64,000 nt of DNA from Ypsolopha sequella (GCA_934047225.1 OW204012.1:4278001-4342000); one strand, 5' to 3'. Positions 22,311 through 34,061 are shown, counted from the stretch's first letter. Notes: generated from the sequence alone by a model not told the origin. Numbers and translations are program-made.

Positions 22311-22640
22311 ATCTGTTTTCGTCGTCGCAATCACAGACTAGAACCTTTTTACATGCTCTGTGACTAGAACCGCCATGCGTTTTGTGTTTGCATCATGTAA
22401 CAGCGACCCGCTGCGACTTTTATGGATTGGCAAGCAGTAACTAAACGTAGCTGTCACAAATGTGTCATGCCTTTGCTATTTCTAACCTCTGTATATTCTT
22501 TCTGTGTTCCTTTAATTTAATTACTTTAGTAGATCTTGTTATGGCGGTTTTTATTGACAGCGAAAAAAAGGCCTTAATTGACATGGTCGAAAAATTTATA
22601 AAGTGACAGCCATGATAGCTCTCTAAACGCAGTTTTGTAG
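22108..22640. repeat. Inverted-repeat element overlapping the giant fold-back
   Basis: Ends AAACTGCGTTTAGAGAGCTG and CAGCTATCATGG-type complement (AGCTCTCTAAACGCAGTTTT near 22620) pair over about 47 bp. The interior shows no protein I recognise. Confidence 0.6.
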
Positions 22641-22768
22641 TATTGTATACGCTAGTGTCGTAAGGGCGCGTAAAAAATTTGCTACGCCTTAATGTATGGG
22701 AGTTGTCGGTCTATAGTAGTAATACTTAGTCTATGGTTAAAGAGACAACCGTCAGTACATCGTAGGTA

Positions 22769-22909
22769 TAGTCCGTATAATATAGCTTGAGCCCTTTGAC
22801 AGCTGTCAGCGCTATACATATTTGAACATGAGAAAAAGAGTTAGAAATACAAATTGTATAGCGCTGTCCTGCTGTCACAGGGCTCAAGCTATATTATACG
22901 GACTATTAG
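22769..22909. repeat. Short MITE-like palindrome
   Basis: AGTCCGTATAATATAGCTTG at the left and its exact complement at the right, with about 46-bp arms and a short AT-rich spacer. Confidence 0.75.
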
Positions 22910-23039
22910 ATGTCATAAACAATGATGCTGTAGGTGGATATTGTGGTCTCTGGTCGGGTCCAATCAATATATTGATGTCGAGTTAAAATCAATTGAAGCT
23001 GCGACCGGACATTATTAGCTCACTATTGATGTGTTGGAT

Positions 23040-23270
23040 ATTACGTCTTGTATTTTCTTATCCCTTAACTATAGTAGATATAAGAAATTTGTATGGTATA
23101 AGTTTTAGTATGTAACAGATACGTAAAAAAAAAGGAAATATGCCAAAAAAAGGACATGATCTTGCTAAGTTTCCTGCCCTTCTTCTTAAAAAGACTAATC
23201 GAATGGGCGGAGGTAGGCATGTATTTATATTATGTAACATATTAGTATGTAGCAGTGGCGAGGGGTGGAA
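23040..23270 (+). mobile_element. Partial LINE 3' UTR copy
   Basis: Matches the part of the LINE 3' UTR with CTTGTATTTTCTTATCCC, GACATGATCTTGC and AATCGAATGGGCGGAGGTAG. It stops before the GGTCGGCCGCC block. Confidence 0.7.
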
Positions 23271-24368
23271 TTATTATGTTGGTAAGCCGATCCAAAAAAA
23301 AAAACACTCACCGCGTGATGCAAGCGCCAATTCTAAGAATTCTTAATTAAGATAGGGCACTGATGATTTGTTGATGACAGTGTCTTTGAAGTATGATAAA
23401 ATCGGTTGAATAAACAGCATATGAATTTTAAAGTCATGATGGCAAATAAAACTCACTGCAATAAACAATCATATCACCTGCACTTGTCTACGCATCAGAA
23501 AGAGAATTTTTTTTTTTTTTTTTTGGCCTTGTTACTCCATAACTCCGTCATTTCTGAACCGATTTGAATAATTCTTTTTTTGTTTGGAAGAGTTTCATAC
23601 CAGGTAGGTCCCATTTTGGGTTTGGTCATGATCTGATGAAGGTCTTCAGAGATAGGCAGTGGAACTCCTCAGAAAATGACAGCCGACAGTGTTCAGTTCC
23701 CGGGTGAGACAAGCAAATTTTAAAAGATCTTTGATTGCAGTTTTGTTTCTTTTAAAAAATAAAGGAATGTTTCCTTTCAGTAAAATGAGCTAACTAAAGG
23801 ATTTAAGGTAGTTCCCCTCCAGGGCCCTTACATTTTTTCCACCCTGTATAATACTTTACAAAAAAACTGTTTGAATTTGAATTTATAATATTTCGTCAAA
23901 AGGCGTGCGGCAAAAAAATGTTCTTTGAATTGATTTATCTACACTCATATCGTAATTAATCCTTATTATGAACTCAAAAATAGTGCATAACGACGATTTT
24001 TTTTAAAAACTTCTCTAGTAGACAAAAAAAATATGTTTAAAAGAACAGATTTCTTAACAAAATAATGCTTTTATATAACTTTTTAAAGTACATTTACACG
24101 AAGTTGTAAGGCCAAGGGAACTTAGCCCATACAGCCATGTCGGAGGTTTTAATAGGGAATGGTTTGAATTATGCACATACTTATGACCAAACTCATGCAA
24201 TAAAGGATATTAAATAAAATTTAAATGAATTAAATCAAAAATTTATTATTTATTTAAAAATTTTACCAGATAATAAGAGATTCCGGCCGGCAATAACTTG
24301 TATCTTGATGGAGTTAAATTGTCACAACTGTTTTATATGTTGAAAAATATCGACATACGGGATCGTTG

Positions 24369-24905
24369 CGGCCAGATGTAGTGACAAGAATAGAAAAGGG
24401 AATGCTTCGGTGGTTTGGACATGTAGAGAGGATGAATGAAAGGAGAGTGACGAAAGAAATTTATGGTGCACAAGTGGAAGGTAGAGCTCAACCAGGCCGC
24501 CCTAGAAGGACGTATGCTGACCAAACTGGCGACATGCTGAACAAGGGCAATGTCAAATTGAAGAATAGAAGAACTTATATCACTAGAAACTATGACAGAA
24601 ATAAATTCCTATGTTTGAACACTTGGCGATTTATCCATCGCAAGGAGATATAAATTAACATTATATCATTGCAGTATAGAAACACAGTAAGAAAAGTAAA
24701 TCTGGATGTGAGGAGTTCTGAACCGGGTTCAGAACTCCTCACATCCAGATTTACTTTTCTTTCTGCGTTTCTATACTGCAATGATATAATGTTAATTTAT
24801 ATGACTAGATTGATGGATGTGAAAGAGGTGTGTCTGGATTGTAGCAGATGGAAGTCTGTAGTTTCTTCCTTCCCCTCTGAGAGACAGGCGTATGTATGTT
24901 TTTAA
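24369..24905 (+). pseudogene. LINE C-terminal remnant split by a palindromic insertion
   Basis: The frame starting near 24366 carries RIEKGMLRWFGHVERMNER and GRAQPGRPRRTYADQTGDML, a pattern common at the C-terminus of LINE ORF2 proteins in insects. It is interrupted after RRTYITR; a matching continuation (TRLMDVKEVC...CSRWKSVVSSFPSERQA) resumes near 24800. The repeated 12-mers TTATATCACTAG and TTATATGACTAG on either side look like a target duplication. The inserted segment holds a near-perfect palindrome at 24648-24800. Confidence 0.75.
24648..24800. repeat. Near-perfect palindrome, about 74-bp arms
   Basis: The left arm contains ATATCATTGCAGTATAGAAA and GGATGTGAGGAGTTCTGAAC; the right arm is its complement, with only two or three differences and almost no spacer. 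It lies inside the segment that interrupts the LINE remnant. Confidence 0.85.
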
Positions 24906-25177
24906 GGCAAATCCACGGGCCAAAGCTTGAGTTGAATTATTTTTAATCTTACACAAATAGAATGTGAGTGGACGGTTACGAATATAATTTATTTTTAGAG
25001 ATCTTTTATAGCGCACGCGCACGTGTGTGCCTATTAGTCATTGAATAAGGCGATTCTTACAGCTGGTGACCAATGCAGAGCAATCCTATGAACAAACTAA
25101 ATACCAAAACCATTTGTAAATCATAGATGTTCTTAAGGTAGTGTGTATTTATTCCGATTGCATTACATTACAGAATA

Positions 25178-25320
25178 TCTAGGCTCCCAAATATATATTA
25201 AATAAGAACACTGATTTAAACATGAAATATGAGAAAAATGAGCTTTCTATGGAAATTTTAAATTGCTCATATATCTTCTTCAAATCAGTGTCCTTTTAAA
25301 ATATACACTTGGGAACCTAG
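25178..25320. repeat. Small fold-back element
   Basis: CTAGGCTCCCAAATATATAT and the complement of AAATATACACTTGGGAACCTAG pair; inner arms AACACTGATTT and AAATCAGTGT also pair. About 143 bp. Confidence 0.65.
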
Positions 25321-25754
25321 ATACCTAGATATAATAATTTGGTATTTTGGTAATTTGGTAAGAATTTGGTTGCTCCGCCGACCTCTGGTTTTATTCGGAT
25401 GTTAATAAAAAAAAAATAAAAAAAATATATATCGTATACTACAGAGTATGTGGAATTATGTGCTTTGATTAGAATTTTAATTTTTTATCTATAATTCAAC
25501 AAAATAAATACCAAAACAGGGTACAATTTAATACTAAGATCCGGTTTAATTAATGACGATATGACGAAAACGATATGACAATGACGATATGACGATGACG
25601 ATATGACGGTATGCAAAGAAACAAATTGAAACTTGGTCAAATTAATAACAAATTTGAAGAATTTAAGCTACAATTGTTTTTATAAATTTTCTAAGTATTT
25701 TTAAGTGCCTATTTTGCGCTGTCCCTCCGGAGTCCGGACCCAGGGACGTAATGC

Positions 25755-27556
25755 AAAATGCAAAATTCAAAAAGTTCATTTTGCAAAGTAGGTATATATA
25801 ATACACGTTCCACAAGTCAAATTGTAATCTTATAAAAATATATGTAATAAAATTATAAATGTACATGAACTACTTAGATTAAATGTTTATTTAATTTATG
25901 TAGCAATATATATACGATTAAAATTATAGGTAGAATATTATTATACAAGGTGAAATCCAATCAACCGCCCAAACCCATACCGGAGACCCGGCCAGGGACC
26001 AGGAACAAGGTTCAATGATCACCAACCGAGCCCCCAGCACGAATCCAGGCGGCCGACCAAATCCCATCCTATATACTACATAGTAATAGGTTACATATAT
26101 AAATACATGCCTACCTCCGCCCATTCGATTAGTCTTGCTAAGAAGAACGGGCAAGAAACTTGGCAAGATCATGTCTTTTTTTTTAACATAAACTTATACT
26201 ATACATTAAATTACTTATATCTACTTTAACCAAGGGATAAGAAAATACAAGACAGCAGGAATTCAGGTTAATGAAAAAAGAAAAACATATATATCTTTGC
26301 CTACCTGTCTCATATAGTCTTTCCTTTTACAGTCTGTAATTAATTAATGTTAACTCTTAAGAGGAATCAAAAGTTAGGATATTATTTTAATTAATTAAAT
26401 TATTACCTACTATCATCAAAATCAGAATCACTATAACACCATGCTTCACCATCATCCAAATATTCATTTATTTTATAATATGCCTTTTTCAGTAGGCCCT
26501 GCTTAATATACTGTTTAAACTTATTCTCTGACAAAGTAAGGACCTCTTTTGGAAGTTTATTGTAAAATCTTATACCATGTCCTACGAAAGAGGTACTCAC
26601 TTTGGCGAGTCTGATTTTTGGAAAAGCCAGTTTATACTTATTTCTGGTTTCCTTACAATGTTGCTCACCAAGCCTTGGGAGAGACTCAACATTTTTTCTG
26701 ACATATCTAAGGACTTGGTAAATATATTCACAAGGAACAGTTAATATATTAATTTCTTTGAACTTTTCTCTTAATGAATCCCGGTGCTTCATATTATAAA
26801 TAGCCCGAATTGCTCTCTTCTGCAAAACAAAGACTGCGTCTGTATCCGCGGCTCTACCCCATAACAGCATGCCGTATGACATAATGCTGTGAAAGTAACT
26901 AAAATAGACTAGTCTAGCAGTATCTACATCAGTAATTTGCCTTATGCGTCTAACAGCGTATGCGGCCGAACTAAGTCTACCACATAGGGCTTCTATGTGG
27001 GGACCCCACTGAAGACGAGAGTCTACCGTAATGCCCAAAAACTTAGTTTCGTTAACTAACTCCAGCTTGGACCCCTGCAAAAGCAAATTACCATCCACTT
27101 GAATTACATTTGGTAACGTGAATTTTATACATTTTGTCTTTTTTGCGTTTAAAACTAAATTATTTACAGTAAACCAATCAAGCACCAGTGATAAAGTTGT
27201 ATTCGCGTCGTCAAGGATATCTTTACGTCTATTAACTTTAAAAATAAGTGACGTGTCGTCTGCGAATAGTACTATCTTAATTAAGTCTTTAATTAAATAG
27301 GGAAGGTCATTTATGTAAATTAAAACAGCAAGGGCCCCAATATGGAACCCTGCGGGACACCCATTTTAACTAATGCTCCACATGATTTTACCCCATTAAT
27401 GTCTACCTTCTGAATACGATCACTAAGATACGACTTCATTAACGCCAAAGATTTGCCCCTCACTCCGTAGTGATCTAATTTACATAAGAGTGTTTCATGA
27501 TTAACGCAATCGAAGGCTTTCGAGAGGTCACAAAATACACCAAATGCATCCTGCAT
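25755..27556 (-). pseudogene. Jockey/CR1-type LINE, 5'-truncated and frameshifted
   Basis: Reverse-transcriptase remnant. The first frame (27320-27556) has GVFCDLSKAFDCVNHETLL and GVPQGSILGPLLF. The second (to 26403) continues with INDLP, the catalytic FADDTSLIF block near 27270 and a 260-codon C-terminal part including LGITVDSRLQW and FYNKLPKEV. A one-base deletion in a T run at about 27327 separates the frames directly after GPLLF. The 5' side stops at about 27553, where an unrelated repeat begins. The 3' UTR (26402 down to about 25755) recurs at 20745, 23040 and 28020 and ends in an ATTTGAA-type tail. Non-functional as it stands. Confidence 0.85.
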
Positions 27557-27660
27557 TGCGCGCTGATATGAACGTTATTTCAATATAGTTTCTGTCGATA
27601 TTTGTACCGACACTGGTCGACTCAAAGTAGTTGGCGGCTACAACAGGCTCAAGGGATGTG
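27553..27660. repeat. Fragment related to the TTAA MITE at 17452-17918
   Basis: Contains GCGCGCTGATATGAACGTTA and TCGATATTTGTACCGACA, shared with 55003-55090 and more distantly with the two full MITE copies. It abuts the truncated 5' end of the LINE. Confidence 0.6.
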
Positions 27661-28019
27661 TCTATCAGTTGCAGTTAGGGAGTACCAACTTAAGTTGTTT
27701 TTTCTAAATAATTAAGTATTTTTAATTATCAGATTTTTGTCCTATAAACGAAATTTCAAAATTCTAAGTCAAGTGGAAGTGCCCTATAAGTTTTGATTCC
27801 CTTGCGAGTGTCAAAAATTTGTATGAAATTTATTATGTGAAGTGCAATAACTTTTTTTCGCGTCTAGTTAGAAGCCTGTTTTTTTTACAGCACCATGGGG
27901 CCGTAGACTTCTGTAGAAGGTATCAGTTTCAACTTGATATCTCATACGGGGGCCGAGCAAAAGGGTCATGACAGACGGACAGGTAGACAGCAAAGTGATC
28001 CTATATGGGTTGAAGTTTC

Positions 28020-28490
28020 TTGCCTGTTCTTCTTAGCAAGAGTAATCGAATGGGCGGAGGTAGGCATGTATTTTTATATGTAACCTATTAGTATGTAGTA
28101 TATAGGATGTGATTTGGTCGGCCGCCTGGATTCATGCTGGGGGCTCGGTTGGTGATCATTGAACCTTGTTCCTGGTCCCTGGCCGGGTCTCCGGTATGGG
28201 TTCGGACGGTTGATTGGATTTCACCTTGTATAATATATATTTTACCTATCATTTAAATCGTATATTATATTGCTACATAAATTAAATACACCTTTAATCT
28301 TATCATAAATCATTTATTATTTTATTACATGTATTTTTATTAGATTAAATTTGACGTGTAAAAAGTGTATTATATATACCTACTTTGCAAAATAAACTAT
28401 TTGAATTTGGGTTACGTTTTTTAATTTTGAGATACGGAACCCCAAAAAGGACGTATGATGACCAAATTGGCGACATACTGAAAGGGCAAA
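28020..28490 (+). mobile_element. LINE 3' UTR copy followed by another LINE scrap
   Basis: 28020-28410 matches the LINE 3' UTR (GGGCGGAGGTAGGCATG, GGTCGGCCGCCTGG, AATAAACTATTTGAATTTG). After it, 28433-28485 reads in one frame like RRTYDDQIGDILKG, the same C-terminal motif as the LINE remnant at 24369. Confidence 0.7.
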
Positions 28491-28922
28491 GTATGTAGTA
28501 TATGTATGTGTGTTGGAAAATAAATGACAGTGAATGCAGACTAATCGACAAATCAAAATGCCCAGAATGAACCGTGTCAAGTTAAGTAACAGGCCCTGCG
28601 CACGCGTCGAATGACAATAGCTGATGCGGCATTGACAGTTCCTGACGATACTCCATGAGTTACTACCATCTCTGACTCAATTCCGTTGTGATACGGTTGC
28701 TTTTCCAATGAACCAGGGGCATGTACTGGGGGCAATTCCGAGTATGTCGAATTACCCTTCTCGACCGTAAAAACCTGTTTTATCTGTCGAACTCCATACA
28801 TTTTTAGCTCGAGTTTTAAAAGTCTCGCTGCGATTGATTCTCCGGAATAGCCCCCCTATACTTGCACAATATAGTAGTGTGGTACTTGTAATACAACCTC
28901 ATGTTCTAGAATGGACCTGAAG

Positions 28923-30425
28923 CAGGCTATACACGCTAGGGTGTACCTGACAGGTTTACCTGTACTGTACAGTTTAACTGTACAGGTAAACCAGAACGTG
29001 TATGTTGCACAACTGTGCAGGTTTCCACACTTGTACCAGCAACCCGAAAAAATTAAATTTTGTTATCTTTTGCCCGTGGGTGTATGTTCGGGCAATATGT
29101 CTGCACCGCACATTTATGTAGGTTATACGCACCATCATTTTTATTCATACGTTTTTACAATAAAATCCAGTGTTTCAACAACTCTCAACCCGGGCGGTTT
29201 TCTTTATCACTCTACCGAAGAAACCCCGATCGTATCACTATCAGTAAAATATTGGGACATTACCCACCAACCTTCCCATGGCCATACCAACTCTATGGTT
29301 ATAATGCCCAAACGTGGGGGGGGTATGCACGGCTCTACGGGATTTACTACCATTCTGGTTACTCTGCTCTCTGCATTGCTTGAACCCCCCTACAAGTTCT
29401 TTTTTAATTTAAAAAAATGTCCCTAACCCGTCTCTCCCACTCTGAAGGAGTGGGAGCGGGCGTTTCAGACGCTGCCGCCCGTTCTGGGCTAAACAATCAC
29501 ATTCTACATGTAGCGCATCAGTATTTTGTGGTCCAGCATTTAATCTTCTGCTGCTGTTCGTCTGCTCTCATTTATATATATAAAAAAAATAATAAATAAA
29601 ATAGCTTTATTGTTCAAAAACAGAGCATTAACACAAGTTGCAAGGGCCCCTGTACTAGACCTGAAAGACCTGATTTACTGGGTGCCCCGCTCTACCACCA
29701 AGACAATTAATATTTGAACTTAAATAAAAGTAGGTACAGCTTTGTTAATAATAATAATTGATAAATCTTACTCTAAATAAAATACTATAATATTATATTA
29801 AGTTAACATATGTTTGTTTTATTGTGTGTGTGTGTGAGGGTGTGTAGAAGTGTGTTTGTGTGGTCCTAAATGTGAGACGTTTTGTCCGTCTACAGACCGT
29901 ATATAAACAACATATTATATATTGGGACAACCCCAACATTTTTTTTGGTCCTTCGAGCCGGGACAACCCCAACAGTGTACCTGTGCAGTTTACCTGTGCA
30001 GACAAAACGGTGGCGCGGTCGCCTGCGCACTCAGTTGACCGGTGATTGCTAGAGGGGAGCGTCTTGCTTTTCAATTAATGGAGTCACCGCTGATAACAGT
30101 TTGAGATACGTTCTTTTCATCCATTCGTAGATAATTGCGGTAATCTTTCGGCTCAAATTTCAATTCTTTTAATACGTTGACATGAGAGTACTGTTTTCGT
30201 TGCAGTAACCATGCTCTGCACCACGTTTCACGGTATCTTCGTTTAAATTTCCTGTTCTTTAATAAAACGATCAATAAACCTACTAACGCTGCTGCTGTCT
30301 CGAGATCAAGCGCCGCTGCCGGGGCCATGGTTACAACTGAGAGTTTGTACAGGTTTACCGTCCTCTACTCAGCTCAAGTTTACCGGACAGGCATACCTGT
30401 CAGGTACACCCTAGCGTGTATGGCC
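28923..30425 (-). mobile_element. Decayed PIF/Harbinger-type transposon
   Basis: Long inverted termini: GCAGGCTATACACGCTAGGG at the left and the complement of CCCTAGCGTGTATGGCCTGC at the right, extending about 40 bp. Subterminal motifs ACCTGTACAG and ACCTGTGCAG recur. A HARBI1-like N-terminus is encoded on the minus strand. A reversed LINE 3' tail (about 29590-29870) with GT repeats seems to be nested inside. A clear target duplication is not visible. Confidence 0.65.
30010..30328 (-). pseudogene. N-terminal fragment of a HARBI1-like transposase
   Basis: The open frame (30071-30328, 85 codons) has RETWCRAWLLQRKQYSHVNV and DYRNYLRMDE, the pattern W.R.WLL.R...NVL.EL and YRNYLRM seen near the start of PIF/Harbinger nucleases. 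After a frameshift the homology appears to continue as LLSAVTPLIEKQD and then stops. The catalytic DDE part is absent, so the protein is non-functional. The start codon chosen is the first Met. Confidence 0.6.
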
Positions 30426-30890
30426 TGCATTATTAAAGGCGTATGTTGTAAGACAAGGAAATGTTTCAGGAACATCGTGAAAATTTCAATAGGGTGTTAC
30501 ACGTAAACTATTTATTATTTCGACCACAGTAAGACCATTTATTTCACTCCGTTAGATCAGTACACGTCAGCCACACGAGAACGAGCGCCATCTTGATTCT
30601 TTCTTTTATAATACCCACTTTAATCGAGTATGCATACCGAAAGATTATTCTACCGCGCAAATTTCATGTGAATTATAGCCCAATCTAATAATCGTATTTT
30701 TTGTTGTTTTTGGTGAAATGAACAAAATGGTAATTTATTACTATAGATATGTCTTGGACACGTAGTTTAAGGGTTCCGTATAGGCTTGCCAACCGTCCCG
30801 GATTTTGGGTCAACTTTGGGCCGTCCCGCCCGTGACCCGTTGCGAGACGCCTTTTGTCCCGGAAATCAGTGATTATATGATATTAGGTAC

Positions 30891-31048
30891 AGTGCTCCCA
30901 AAATGATAATGCGCATACAAATCTTCGCCACTGTTCGGCAAAGTTCGTATTTCCTTACACTTTCTATACAATCAATGCGGTCACGTGGTACGTCCGGTCG
31001 CTCGGCTATAAATTTATATGCGCATTATTACTTTGAGAGTACTGTATC
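30891..31048. mobile_element. Small mariner-like MITE
   Basis: Termini TACAGTGCTCCCAAAATGAT and its imperfect complement (ATTACTTTGAGAGTACTGTA). Both subterminal regions carry ATGCGCAT. Confidence 0.6.
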
Positions 31049-31624
31049 TATCTCGTACCAACTACCCTCGGCCTGAGTAATAAAATAAAATAAATAAATA
31101 AATAAAAGATAATTTATGATTATAGATATTTAAATGTGCTAACATACAAAATACAGTAGATACATAAGTGAAAAGACAAAAAGGTCTAAGCTCGGCATAC
31201 AGCTAGCTGACACACATGCAGACAGCCGCCGATTTTCAGCTGAGCCTTGTAAATACTACATGATGAAACACATATTAGATTAAATGAAAGTTACTACAAT
31301 TAAATATTAACTACAAAATAAATTTGAAAAATAACAAAAAAAAAACCTACAAAGTTTTATGAAACCAAAAAACGAAATAAAATAATATAAAAAAAAGAAT
31401 GTAGAAAATAGTAATTTATTTATTTATTTATTTATTTTATTCATAAACAAAAATCCACAGCAAGTACATTCAGATTACTTGAACATGATATTCATCTTAT
31501 TGTGCCAATAACGGATTTCACTATGCTAAACTAAACATACTAATAAAAAATTGGAACATAACAATTATAATATGGTTAAATTAATAATAATTTATACTGT
31601 AAGGTGTGACTCCTTGATGGAACT

Positions 31625-31760
31625 TCATTCTAACACTAATCAAAGTCTTCTTGTACGAGTTCCACTATGTTATTTCTTTAATTATTGTGACTAGTTTCGC
31701 AATAATTAAAGAAATAACATAGTGGAACTCGTACAAGAAGACTTTGATTAGTGTTAAATT
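31625..31760. repeat. Perfect palindrome with arms of about 57 bp
   Basis: The arm AACACTAATCAAAGTCTTCT...TTTAATTATTG is repeated exactly in reverse complement around a roughly 10-base spacer (near 31689-31698). The perfect identity suggests recent formation. Confidence 0.85.
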
Positions 31761-31828
31761 AATAATGTTTAATTTTAGGAGGGAACACGTAGAGCCTGAG
31801 ACTGCTTCAAGAGTAGCCATCTGCTACA

Positions 31829-32058
31829 CTTGCCCCCGGTTTCTGAAAGGCCAATCAATGTTAACAGTAGATTAAAAAATAATTATCTGCGGATTAAGCC
31901 AGAAAAAGTGGGAATTTTACATTGAAATCAAAAATTAACTAAGTTAATTATTGATTCATCACTATTCAGACTTCATATATGCTTTATTTTCACCTTATTT
32001 GCGGTTAAAGTTTTTTTAATCTACTGTTAACTTTGATTGGCCTTTCAGAAACCGGGGG
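31829..32058. mobile_element. MITE with CCCGGTTTCTGAAAGGCC termini
   Basis: CCCGGTTTCTGAAAGGCCAA and AACAGTAGATTAAAAAA at the left, with their complements at the right. About 230 bp, AT-rich interior. Confidence 0.8.
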
Positions 32059-32154
32059 TTGGTGCATTTCATACTGGTGGTGGCCATTTGATAATTTGTA
32101 ATAATTCGCGAGGAGCGATCGTTGTTCATATATTATATATGAACATGAAAGAGG

Positions 32155-32600
32155 CGCCTGGTTTTCTACATATCATAAAGAATGTTTTCAATGCAGTTGC
32201 TCGTAAAGTTTTCTTTTTTGTGTAACAAAATTATGCGGAAAACGACTCTTTATTTCACGCGTGAAATAAAACAGTACTGAAATCCTTTATTTCACGCGTG
32301 AAATAAAGTATTTTTTTAAGTTTTTGACTCTGTGGTGCATGGTGCAAGTCATAAAATTTAAAAAATTACAAAGATGCAAGGAGGTTTAGCTGTCCACAAA
32401 AAAACAATTATTTATAAGTATGCGCGCTCTGGCAATAATTGAATGATGATAAACACCATTCTTTATTATACTTATTTTTTTGTTGTATTTCCTCGCAAAA
32501 TGCATTGAAAAATGTTGTAAGATACTTGAGCGTAAAAGGTTTTTATCCGAATGCGGATGCTTATTCGTATAAAACCTTACTTTCCGTACGTGTATCTTAA
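32155..32600. repeat. Divergent relative of the CGCTACGCTCG repeat, with CACGCGTG palindromes
   Basis: The ends TTTTCAATGCAGTTGCTCG and AAATGCATTGAAAAATG relate it to the family at 60872-61268. Between them, two copies of a 22-bp perfect palindrome with core TTTCACGCGTGAAA lie at 32249-32270 and 32286-32307. A further imperfect hairpin is at 32519-32600. Confidence 0.5.
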
Positions 32601-32611
32601 ATAACTATTAC

Positions 32612-32767
32612 CATATGGATATCCAGGTATTTAATGCTCTGCCTGATGAATTCAAAGAGTTACCATTAACCAAATTCGAAAAGAAACTTCATGATTGGCT
32701 AATAAAGGGCAGTTTTTATTCCTTGAATGACTTTTTCGATCATAGGGAAATTTTGAAATGGAAATAA
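32612..32767 (+). pseudogene. C-terminal tail of a Jockey/CR1-type LINE
   Basis: About 50 codons ending at TAA 32765-32767, including VFNALPDEFKELPLTKFEKK and LHDWLIKGSFYSLNDFF. This FN.LP.E.K...F.KKL..WL...YS...F pattern is typical of the end of such LINE proteins. The sequence after the stop is its 3' UTR, to about 32910. Severely 5'-truncated. Confidence 0.65.
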
Positions 32768-33037
32768 TAAACTAAATCTATTTCAGAAATTTTGTATAGG
32801 TAGTATAAATTGATAGTTGCACATTATACTTGCTATGATATTTAATATGACATACAATTGACACAAAACTGTACCTGTAAATATCGTTCATAAATAAATT
32901 GTAGTTGACTTCATTTGATTCTATTAGTATTTTGTATTATAATTGTAAGTAATTTAACATTTATACGCCACAATCGGCAGATTTTTTGAGCACTATACAT
33001 ACTGTAACATCTTTATATTCAACCAAAAATCATACAA

Positions 33038-33370
33038 ATTAGTAGTTTATGCTACAAGGGCGAAAGTAATTTATTGCTTTTACGCCCGTGTATCATACTA
33101 CGTTTTTCAATGCATAGTGTGAGGAAATGAAAACAAATATAATCTTGTGAACTTTAAATTATGATTGGCTCAAAAGGATTGTATCCAGAGCCGTTAAACA
33201 GTTGAAAAAAAAGTATAACATCTATGGTACACAGGAAAGGCTGACGGTTAGCCAACTATTGCAAATAAATAAAAAAAAATAATAATAATAAAGCCCTAGG
33301 GCAAAATAATCGACTTTCTGTTCGGTTTTGATGCATAAAAAGTGGGCCTTTACGAGCACATGCATTGAAA
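33038..33370 (-). repeat. Interspersed repeat with CGCTACGCTCG-type ends, copy 2
   Basis: Opposite-strand copy of the family at 60872-61268. It has TAGTAGTTTATGCTACAAGG at one end and TTTACGAGCACATGCATTGA at the other. The hairpin portion is deleted compared with 58744-59147. Confidence 0.7.
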
Positions 33371-33410
33371 AAATATTTTTGATTTGATTTGATTTGATAT
33401 CTTTCAGATG

Positions 33411-33560
33411 GTAGCTTCGATTCCACCTTCAAATGCATCAGCAGAGAGAGTGTTTTCTCTCTGGAAATTCCTAGACAGACAGCAGATATAAGCTGTCTGT
33501 CGACCACGTCAAGGCTGAACTGCAGATTAAAATTAATTTTGACCAAAAATGAAGCGAATT
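33411..33560 (+). pseudogene. hAT transposase C-terminal (dimerisation) remnant
   Basis: One frame reads VASIPPSNASAERVFSLWKF, matching the hAT dimerisation motif (S.A.SERVFS). After a frameshift, LSVDHVKAELQIKINFD resembles the rest of that domain (LS.E.VEALLQIK.N). Downstream (33740-33930) the motif AATATGCAC recurs several times, like subterminal repeats, and also appears beyond the DIRS element at 39600-39640. Confidence 0.65.
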
Positions 33561-34061
33561 TTCGCAAGACAAAAATGTGTTAAAATGCACAAAATCGCAA
33601 AATAAGTATAGTTTTAAATGTAAAAAATAAATTCAATTTAATAATTAAAAATGTTCGTGTTGATTTTTTTTATTAAATTGTTAAATAATTTTAATATTAG
33701 TTACAACTAAATGTAAAAAGTAAGGACCCTAATTACTACACATCGGATTATATGCACTATCAAAGTGCCAAAATATGCACTAAAAAGTGCCAAAATATGC
33801 ACTAAAAACTGTTAATATGCTCAAAATATGCACAATACAAAATCAAAAAACCGTTATTATTTTTATACATTTTAATTAAACACGGCACAAAAACAGCGAA
33901 ATATGCTTAAAATTATGCACAGTTTTTGTGACAATATACAATTAAGTATTTTTCCAACTTTTCGAGCGCAACTTTTGTGACGTTTGTCACCCAGTAGCTA
34001 TTTGTACACCGAAAACGACGTCTCTACATCAACTGACGTCATTGGACAGAACGCACGCACT

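Noticed and set aside
28911..29426. 171-codon frame within the Harbinger-like element
   Set aside because: It begins in the inverted terminus, overlaps another frame of similar quality, and shows no family motif.
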